From Nymphalis io (taxonomy: Eukaryota > Arthropoda > Insecta > Lepidoptera > Nymphalidae), in the NCBI RefSeq assembly GCF_905147045.1, contig NC_065918.1:10106001-10170000 (forward strand): DNA of 64,000 nt, written 5' to 3'. Below the pieces are notes generated by a model that saw nothing but the letters and a program-made list of their open reading frames with translations, was not told the origin of the DNA and searched no databases. This document shows positions 56,841 to 64,000 of the stretch, in pieces. Numbering within the stretch: position 1 is the stretch's first letter; each line of letters starts with the position of its first letter. A program made the translations under genes and the position numbers.

Positions 56841-57204
56841 TGAAACGGGAAGGTAATAATGATAACAATATAACAATAATTGAATGTATATTTATATCTT
56901 AATAATTTTCCAATTCCAACTGTTATTTTCCGTTGTCATGGCCACATCATCTCAGCGGTTATTTTGGTTGCCATAGCAACATTTTTGTACAAAAACGAAT
57001 GACGTTCTGAAAGGAGCCGATAGGGTATAAAGCTTTATTGTCACTCGAATGTGACGCCAATAATGGTTACAGGCGGACTTGGTGGACAGTACCGGCTTTA
57101 ACTGTAGTGGCATGGCATGGTTTAGCTTGGCTTGGCTTGGCTTGTCTGGTCTCGGCATGTGGCGTGGTGACATGTAGCGTGGCCTTATGAGGCATGACGT
57201 TACA
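56841..57204 (-). repeat. LTR (5' LTR of the element)
   Basis: Same ends as the partner at 55201. The internal sequence next to it, read in - sense, starts TTCAGAAGTGGGATATGAAG, where a primer-binding site is expected. I could not assign the primer tRNA. Confidence 0.92.
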
Positions 57205-57934
57205 ATTTATTAATAGATTAACTTCACCTAACCTACCTTTTTTTCTCGTAGTGCAAACCTTCAGAAAGGTAACCCGGCTCCCTGATTATTTGGCTTTCGT
57301 ACCCATTAAAACTACTGCGATAGCTGTTGTTTTAGTGGATCGGAGAGGCTGCTCGATCGTGAACGCATCCGTGGCCTCTCCCGTACTGAGCTCGTTTCTT
57401 TTTATATAATTTTGTTAAGTTTATTTCCAACCGAAGTTCGGGTTTCGGTACCAGGGTAACAGGAATTGACAGAGACAGTTGAAAAAATTCCATTCGTTAT
57501 TTATACAGGTGCGCAGACAGGCTATCCTTTTCACTTCATTTCAATGAAACAAGTCCTAATTTGTACCAGACTGCATAAAACTTTAACAAAACACGGGTTG
57601 ATGACGGTTAAACGCACTTAGACATACTTAGACTAAACCAAATGCATATTTTAAGACGTAATGACCGTTTAAATAGAAAACATTGCTTGGCAGGCATATA
57701 TATTTTTTTACTTTTATTTAAAAATAGATTCAATTCAGTCTATTTGTTTCGCATACCAACGTTTTAGAGTTTAAGCTTATGGCACTATAGGAAGCCGTTG
57801 TTACGTAATGTATATTGATATTCACAGAAATATTACGAGATGGTGTTGTTCTATCACTATACAAATTTATTTTTGACTATTTAATTCATCGTATCGTGAC
57901 GTAGATATATGAATCCAAGAAACCAAGGTATAAT
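57205..57934. other. Spacer with an isolated Y core
   Basis: A Y core (ATTTCCAACCGAAGTTCGGG, GGTACCAGGGTAACAGGAAT) is at 57424-57488, most like the one at 13331. The preceding 57270-57400 is GC-richer with an open frame (57194-57409) that I cannot identify. Confidence 0.5.
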
Positions 57935-58244
57935 ACCGTAACAGCCTGTGAATGTCCCACTGCTGGGCTAAAGGCCTCCTCTCCTCTTTTTGAGGAGAAG
58001 GTTTGGAGAGCTTATTCCATCACGCTGCTCCAATGCGGGTTGGTAGAATACAGATGTGGCATAATTTCAATAAAATTAGACACATGCAGGTTTCCTCACG
58101 ATGTTTTCCTTTACCGTAAAGCACGAGATGAATTGTAATCACAAATTAAGCACATGAAAATTCAGTGGTGCTTGCCCGGGTTTGAACCCACGATTATCGG
58201 TTAAGATTCACGCGTTCTTACCACAGGGCCATCTCGGCTTTTTT
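57935..58244 (-). mobile_element. Full-length Metulj-like SINE with 10-bp target duplication
   Basis: Reverse-oriented complete SINE, from CCGTAACAGCCTGTGAATG to the tRNA-like head (GGGTTTGAACCCACGA as B box, GGGCCATCTCGGC as A-box end). AAGGTATAAT occurs exactly at 57925-57934 and 58245-58254. Confidence 0.92.
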
Positions 58245-58254
58245 AAGGTATAAT

Positions 58255-58929
58255 GTACTGCATTAATTTCAATAATTTAAAGTATTTTTTTTAACTTTCA
58301 ATTATGCAAATAATTAATTTAGAAATACAATGTATACAATTTGTAATAATATGTTATTCTATTTATTAAGAAATTTCAGTAAAATAATTAAATAAACACA
58401 AAAAGTGTTATATTTCTTCAAAATTAGTTTCATTTATCTATTATACATCAAATCAGAGCCAGCTAAAATACATTTTTTTCAAAACACATTTAAATTCGAA
58501 CAAATGCATTCGCTTTTAATTTTGTAAAAAAAAACATAATAAAATTTTCGTCCAGACAGTAGTCAGGGAAAAAAAAAGTTACATAATAACCTACCTTTGA
58601 AATATACAACAATTGTAGAATTTGTAACATGATGCATGTTGCTTAGACTTTTTTGATTAGTGTACTATATCCGTGGCTGGCGCGCATATTTTGACATTTT
58701 TGACATTAAAATAAAAAAACAAAATACGTATTACAAATTTATAGCAAAAACACGCCGTCTAAAAAAGATTATCCCTATGGCATTTGTACCCAAGACGCTA
58801 ACCTAAAACCAACATAAAACGATATATAAAAGTATTATGTAGAAATAAGTTTATTTATTTATTTGTTGGCCGTTTACTTTGCCTGTACTCTGCAAGTTAA
58901 TAGAGCTTGAAGGAAACATACAAAGAGGG
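58255..58929. other. AT-rich spacer
   Basis: Nothing recognised. Confidence 0.5.
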
Positions 58930-59779
58930 CGCGTATATGTATGTATGTATCACAAACATATGGCGCATGGCTATAAGTATTGATTTTCACCAAACTCGAG
59001 TACTAGGATTTCATAAGCTTCAAGGAATATAATGGATCAGAATGTGATGTACCCTTCTATCGTATCGCCTTAAATCAGTTTTCAACATTTCATAAGTGAG
59101 ATACGAATTCATTTTTTACAAAATATCACTACTTTATTAAAATTGTACATTTTAATATATCTGTTTCAGATTTTTTTTTATTTTTTATTTTGTCATCGAC
59201 AATCACTCTGGGAACGAGAAATTAAAATAAATTACCACACCAAGTAATCTACTCCGCGAAATCACTACAATAATAACACACACTAATTTTTAATTTTACG
59301 AATTAACCGCAAATTGAAATTGTATACTAAAAGAAAATTTAATTAATAAGGCACTCAATTAAAGATTATAAAGATAAAGGAAAATTCGTTAATTTCACTT
59401 TAGGATATATATAGGATACCAATACGATTCTTAAGCCTAGATGTTAACGAGGTGAACGATTTACTTTTTGATAGTTCTTTAAGTTCTTTAAAACTAATAA
59501 CGACTAATCGTATACCCGCAGCCATATTTGAGTACAACATTTTTAAAATAAAAGCAAAACTGCTAGCTACATCCAGCCAAAAATAAGGAAGAAATTTTTG
59601 TAGTACATTTTGTTGTTGTTGTGTACATTTTGTTTTATTTTTACGAGTGTATTACAATTAAATAAAATTAATTTTTATTTGAATGTTATTGATGTGTATA
59701 TTGTATTTATAATATTCAATTAAAAAAGCAAATTTTCTTACAACCTGTTTAAAAATAAAGTTGTGATATTTCTGCTTCG

Positions 59780-60205
59780 CTGTCCATTGCTGGACGAAAA
59801 CTTCCCTCATAGAAGGCCAATCATCCCGATCTTTGGCAGCCCGCCCGGCGAGCCGACACGTGTTAGTTACCGTGGTCTCCACTCTAACTCGTGTCGGCTC
59901 CATCGGCCATCAATGCCAGATGCATTGATGGCCGATGATGATGGCATGATAACATGACCAGCCCACTTTCACTTCAACGTGCTAATTCTACTCGCGATGT
60001 CGGTGATTTTAGTTCTCTGACGAATGTCCTCATTTCGGATTCTATCTGCCAGAGAAACCCCAAGCATCGCACGTTCCATAGCTCGCTGAGCGAACTTGAG
60101 CTTGTGGACCAGGCCTACAGTGAGAGTCCACGTTTCGGTGCCGTAAGTCATAATAGGCAGGATGCTCTGATTATATTCCCTGGTTTTAAGTGACTGTGGG
60201 ATCAA
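59780..60205 (-). mobile_element. RTE-type LINE, 3' relic
   Basis: On the - strand 60205-59969 encodes YNQSILPIMTYGTETWTLTV, GLVHKLKFAQRAMERAMLGV and SLADRIRNEDIRQR. A disturbed stretch with a 16-bp-arm palindrome follows, then LAGRAAKDRDDWPSMREVFV and QQWTA in another frame (59903-59770). It is related to but distinct from the RTE at 20861, and here the Glu of QRAMERAM is intact. The usual short-repeat tail is not seen. Confidence 0.85.
59901..59937. repeat. Perfect 16-bp-arm hairpin inside the RTE relic
   Basis: CATCGGCCATCAATGC (59901-59916), loop CAGAT, then the exact reverse complement (59922-59937). It replaces the coding stretch expected between the two RTE segments. Confidence 0.9.
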
Positions 60206-60939
60206 CGATTCAAAAAGTATAACGCAAATTAATTTCTAAATAATCCTTTCTTACTTAATGCTTACGTCATAAAATGTATCAACTGCCAATATTTCAAGTT
60301 TTTAACCCCTGTGGTTTGAGCTCTAACCTTGATAAATCATTCAGGACAAATCATTTTATATATTACATAACATAACATTTTTCAAGAACCTACATGGGCA
60401 TTTGCACATTTTCAACTTCAAATTGTATATCAATTGTCCATGAAAATTTTATTCATTTCAAATAAGAAGTTCTAGTAGTAAGTGTTAATATTTCTACTAT
60501 TATATATCTTGTTATTACTTGGTACTTTGTGTAAGATATTCGAACTTACACGGGAACGTTAACTATTAGCACTTAAAAACAACTATTTGATAACACATAG
60601 ATTTATTAGAATTAAAAAAGCAATTTATTTTTAATTGAGCTTGAGTGTATCTATTTAATTAATAAAAAAAAACAATATAAAAAAATCTGATTGGAATCTT
60701 TTTGAATTGGATCTTTTTATTTAGTTTTTTTGAGATTATATTTCACAGCGAAGTTCACATTCCGATACTAGGGTAACATGAAATGATAGAGTTAGTTGAA
60801 AAGTTTTCATCATATAAAAATTATCCCTTGTTAGTTTTACAGATGCACGCACACAATATTAATTTTGCTATTTTAATTGCATCAGAAAGAAATATTTAGA
60901 TGAGAGGAACGACAGACAAATAATTATTATATATATTAA

Positions 60940-60982
60940 CCATACCTTACATCGCCAATGCGCCACCAACCTTGGAAATTAA
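60940..60982 (+). repeat. R-family fragment
   Basis: ACCTTACATCGCCAATGCGC then CACCAACCTTGGAAATTAA, the middle of the R family. Confidence 0.65.
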
Positions 60983-61323
60983 ATGATAAAATCAAATGAC
61001 AGGACATCATGATCCATGTTAGAAGTACAGTTTTGTTGAATTTATTTTAAGTAAACCTAACTATGTATCGTGAGTCAAAACTACGGCATGTTACACTATT
61101 GTCACGTGATTACATACGCCTATAATCCTTTATTAGTTTAGCCTTATTTATTATTTTTATAATAAACATAAAAAAATAACTTTACAATTATGTTAAAAAA
61201 TTAGTTCTACAGATGTTGTTACGAATGTACTACGGGTATAGAACTTGTAGCAGCCGATGCACCATAATGTAAATTTAAATAAAATAAATAACAAGCATAT
61301 TTTTGAAACTTTTTTTTGTTTTG
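60983..61323. other. AT-rich spacer
   Basis: Nothing recognised. Confidence 0.5.
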
Positions 61324-61333
61324 CTTATTTATG

Positions 61334-61686
61334 GCCATCTCGGCTTTTGAAGCTTCGGCTAGTGAAACCGAGATGGCCTAGTGAAGCCGAGATGGCCTAG
61401 TGGTTAGAACGCGTGAATCTTAACCGACGATCGTGGGTTCAAACCCGAGCAAATATCACTGAATTGTCATGTGCTTAATTTGTGATTATAATTCATCTTG
61501 TGCTTGACGGTGAAGGAAAACATCGTGAGGAAGCCGGCATGTGTCTAATTTCAATGAAATTCTTCCACATATGTATTCTACCAACCCGAATTGGAGCAGC
61601 GTGGTTGAATAAGCTCCAAACCTTCTCCTCAAAAGAGAGAGTAGGCTTTAGCCCAGCAGTGGGACATTCACAGGCTGTTACTGTTA
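61334..61686 (+). mobile_element. Metulj-like SINE with inverted and repeated head
   Basis: A complete + strand SINE (from about 61381) ends in CAGGCTGTTACTGTTA. In front of it lie an inverted piece of the head (GCCATCTCGGCTTTTGAAGC, 61334-61353) and an extra direct piece (CCGAGATGGCCTAGTGAAG). CTTATTTATG flanks the whole at 61324-61333 and 61687-61696, so the rearranged 5' end was part of the same insertion. Confidence 0.9.
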
Positions 61687-61696
61687 CTTATTTATG

Positions 61697-62854
61697 AAAT
61701 TTTAATGTATCTGCATCAAAATAATGATCGCTTTACCAATTACTATTTAATTATATTACTGAGTAAACATTTGAAATTTTCTCTTTGACAGTCGGAACAA
61801 AGGAGGAAAACAGTGCATTTTTTTTGTTATTAGTAGTTTTATAAACTTTTATAATATGACTGTGACTGGTTCAAAGGCAATTTAAAACCCTTAAATACGT
61901 TATTTATTATTCGCATCTTATGTTGATAAAAATATTAATTGTGCTTATATTTTTTTTAATAAAATAATTCAAATGCTAACATTTACAAAAATTTAATTAA
62001 ATACATATGTCATTCTGTATTATATATTTTAATCACTCGATCGTCGGCATTTGTTTATTTATTCTATCGACTAACACTTTTATTTATTTTCTATATTGGC
62101 CGTGATTTTATCAAAAATGTTTTTTTTTTATATTTTGTCAAGAATGTAAAATATTTTATATTTTTCAGTTGTATATATTATTATATATTTCCAACTTTCA
62201 GAGGAAATATGTACTTTTTTGATACTCTGTTTCTGAATATGTATTATCTGTAAAAACACACGAATTAAATTATTGCTGGATCTCGTGTAGGACCTCAATG
62301 TATGTAATTTATACAAATTTGTATTAAAAAAAAAGAGTAACTACTAATTTTGTTACCGATTTTTCTCGGTAGAATCCACATTCTGAACCGGTGGTAGCGC
62401 TTGACGATTCATGAGTACTTGTCTATTGTTATTTGAATAAAAATAATTTGTTTTTCGACATTTTTAGTGTTCAAAATATGAAAATATATATTTATGCTTC
62501 TATGTAAAGTAAAATATATATGTAGCAAAACGTTTTACAAAAGAAATATTACTAAAGAGGCTTAAAAGAATCGTCTGTGTGAATAGTCGTCATTTATCAA
62601 ATTAAAAATGTGGAGATTAATATTTAGACTTAGAAATTAATTAAATATATTGTTATTCCAAATAGTTTGAGCCATTATGTTTAATAGTTACAAAACAATG
62701 TATAATAATCATTACATAAGATAATTTGGAAGCTTTCTCAATTATGTTTCCGATATCACATCGAAAACTTACATACATGGCTAGTAAATAATAATTGAAA
62801 AATGAAAACTTATGAGTTAAATTTTTTTTTTTTTTTATTTTAATTCGTCTGATA
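61697..62854. other. AT-rich spacer
   Basis: No gene is seen. Confidence 0.5.
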
Positions 62855-63044
62855 TTATTCATCAGACGAGTAGATTATAATTTCATTCAAAATAAACAAT
62901 GAAATCAGCATGAGCACAAAATTTGTATAAATTCAACCATAATTTATTGTTATTCATCAGACGAGTAGGTTATAATTTCATTCAAAATAAACAATGAAAT
63001 CAGCATGAGCACAAAATTTGTATAAATGCAACCATAATTTATTG
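62855..63044 (+). repeat. 95-bp tandem duplication
   Basis: Two adjacent copies (62855-62949, 62950-63044) of a unit with ATTCATCAGACGAGTAG and AATGAAATCAGCATGAGCAC differ at only about two positions. The first copy is preceded by TTCGTCTGAT, which pairs with ATCAGACGA as a hairpin (62844-62870). Confidence 0.95.
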
Positions 63045-63325
63045 TTATGTTGTTATAAGCACATATCAAGCATGTACTCATAAAGTCTTATGTAGTTAAT
63101 AGTATTTATTGACGTTGTAATAGACAGTTAGTCTACACAACGTTTCAAAAATTTATTGGAATAAAGATAGACTCAAATCATCATTACTGAGCTGAATTTG
63201 CCGAGTGTTCTATACAACTCGGTGAGACAAACGATAGCGCGATTTAAAAGACGAGTAATGACATCTAGCGGCAGACGCACAAAACATCTGCCCATCCCCT
63301 TTCCATGTCCCTTTTATTAAATTTA
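62905..63325 (+). repeat. X-family repeat, copy 4
   Basis: AAGCACATATCAAGCATGTA, then GAGACAAACGATAGCGCGAT and ACATCTAGCGGCAGACGCAC match copies 1-3. The 5' edge includes the second tandem unit. Confidence 0.75.
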
Positions 63326-64000
63326 AATTTTAAACAGAACGAATACATATAGTTACTGACAAATAATAAACCTACCATGTATTCGATTCTAGATTTTAAA
63401 ACGAAACCGGTTTTAACGAAACCGGTTTTGGAGTGTGTAATATTAAATAATGAAATTGTATATTTTGAGGTAATTTTCAACAGCAGTTTTAATAAAAAAG
63501 CTGTAATTTACTTATAGAAAAATATTTACGAGATATAAGCGATCCTTGAGCAAAGTTAGATGGCAATGTAAATATTCCAATAGTGTTAAAGTTACACAGG
63601 ATAAGCTTCGATCTCTTAACATGTTTATGTTTACCTGTGGTTGATTGAATTCGATAAATATGTAATGGATGGATTTTATTTCTTTTATTTGTATCTCAAT
63701 CTCCACACAGACTTGTTGTCCGTGTCTTTGGTTTATCTTAACTTTAATTTATTTTAATATTATTTTTATGTACCTGCGCCCTGCATACAGCGGTACTTAT
63801 ACCAAGGAAAAATATATATATTGCATATTCGGGTTCTAGGTAGGCGTATAATCTCTTTTTTTATTCTTAGCTGATTTGAGCAGTTGATATCTATTTTCGT
63901 CTATATTCTGCTTAGTATAATTGCTAATATACTTGCTTAGTATAATAACTTATAAGGTGTCTGTGATTAAAGCACTTTACATAAAATCATATAGCTATAC
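63326..64000. other. AT-rich spacer
   Basis: A 15-bp word is repeated in tandem (AACGAAACCGGTTTT at about 63400-63430). No gene is seen. Confidence 0.5.

Larger units (their letters stand above)
55201..57204 (-). mobile_element. Ty3/gypsy-like LTR retrotransposon with internal deletion
   Basis: Two direct repeats of 364 bp (55201-55564 and 56841-57204) have TG...CA ends and are flanked by ATTT on both outer sides (55197-55200 and 57205-57208), a 4-bp target duplication. The coding sense is the - strand: gag remnants next to the right (5') LTR, then integrase remnants. Protease, RT and RNase H are missing and the internal part is only 1.28 kb. The LTRs differ at scattered sites and by small indels in a GGCATGG/GGCTTGG-rich stretch, so the insertion is not recent. 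Confidence 0.92.
58930..60900 (+). repeat. Duplication unit H, tRNA not visible
   Basis: It opens with GGCGCATGGCTATAAGTATT and GAGTACTAGGATTTCATAAG (as in E and F), then ACCACACCAAGTAATCTACT and GGCACTCAATTAAAGATTA. It is interrupted by an RTE relic (59780-60205) and carries a Y core at 60738, followed by TTGCATCAGAAAGAAATA. I see no tRNA-Arg remnant. Confidence 0.7.

Noticed and set aside
57194..57409. 71-codon frame after the LTR element
   Set aside because: It starts inside the LTR and shows no family pattern.
1..64000. CRISPR arrays, bacterial operons or prophage
   Set aside because: The content is eukaryotic throughout (LINEs, SINEs, LTR element, pol III tRNA genes). No regularly spaced repeat-spacer array is present.

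Overview
The window looks like AT-rich nuclear DNA of a moth or butterfly. The organism is inferred, not shown. The signs are a tRNA-headed SINE of the type common in nymphalid butterflies (Metulj-like), non-LTR retrotransposons of lepidopteran style (RTE, Jockey/CR1-like and R1-like), and eukaryotic tRNA genes. I find no convincing host protein-coding gene. The longest open frames are reverse transcriptases and one virus-derived helicase, so the window is probably intergenic or intronic.

Backbone: much of the sequence is an array of decayed duplications, all in + orientation. A core of about 75 bp (here 'Y core') occurs ten times: 13331, 15263, 23306, 26412, 27622, 35376, 44801, 45459, 57424 and 60738. 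In several units it lies about 340-750 bp downstream of a tRNA-Arg(ACG) gene or its remnant; in unit B the RTE insertion stretches this distance to about 2.7 kb. Three tRNA copies look intact (14925, 25950, 44078), one is mutated at full length (20563), and others are fragments (27298, 34755, 44950). I call these units A-H. A second family ('X', up to about 525 bp) has clear copies at 531, 9173, 54385 and 62905. A third ('R', about 250 bp) occurs in both orientations.

Mobile elements by region: 3.5-5.6 kb, a decayed CR1-like LINE holding an R1-like fragment. 6.96 kb, an RTE 3' end. 12.2, 18.5, 43.4, 57.9 and 61.3 kb, SINEs, three with exact target-site duplications. 19.2 and 31.5 kb, two relics of a Tc1/mariner-like transposase. 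20.86-23.06 kb, a 5'-truncated RTE on the - strand with one nonsense codon. 23.65-25.48 kb and 47.54-51.17 kb, two copies of one Jockey/CR1-like LINE. 28.9, 30.0 and 32.6 kb, further LINE 3' fragments. 55.2-57.2 kb, a Ty3/gypsy-like LTR element with both LTRs, 4-bp target-site duplications and an internal deletion. 59.8 kb, another RTE relic.

Most notable: at 51.93-52.59 kb the - strand carries part of a superfamily 1 RNA helicase typical of positive-strand RNA viruses, most like the alpha-like (Martellivirales) group. This is an endogenous viral element that still has a 194-codon open frame. About 1.3 kb away (53.87-54.21 kb) is a GC-richer, coding-like island of unknown origin. Paralogous empty sites in sister units let two LINE insertions (RTE in unit B, Jockey-like in unit G) be placed almost to the base and dated after the duplications.
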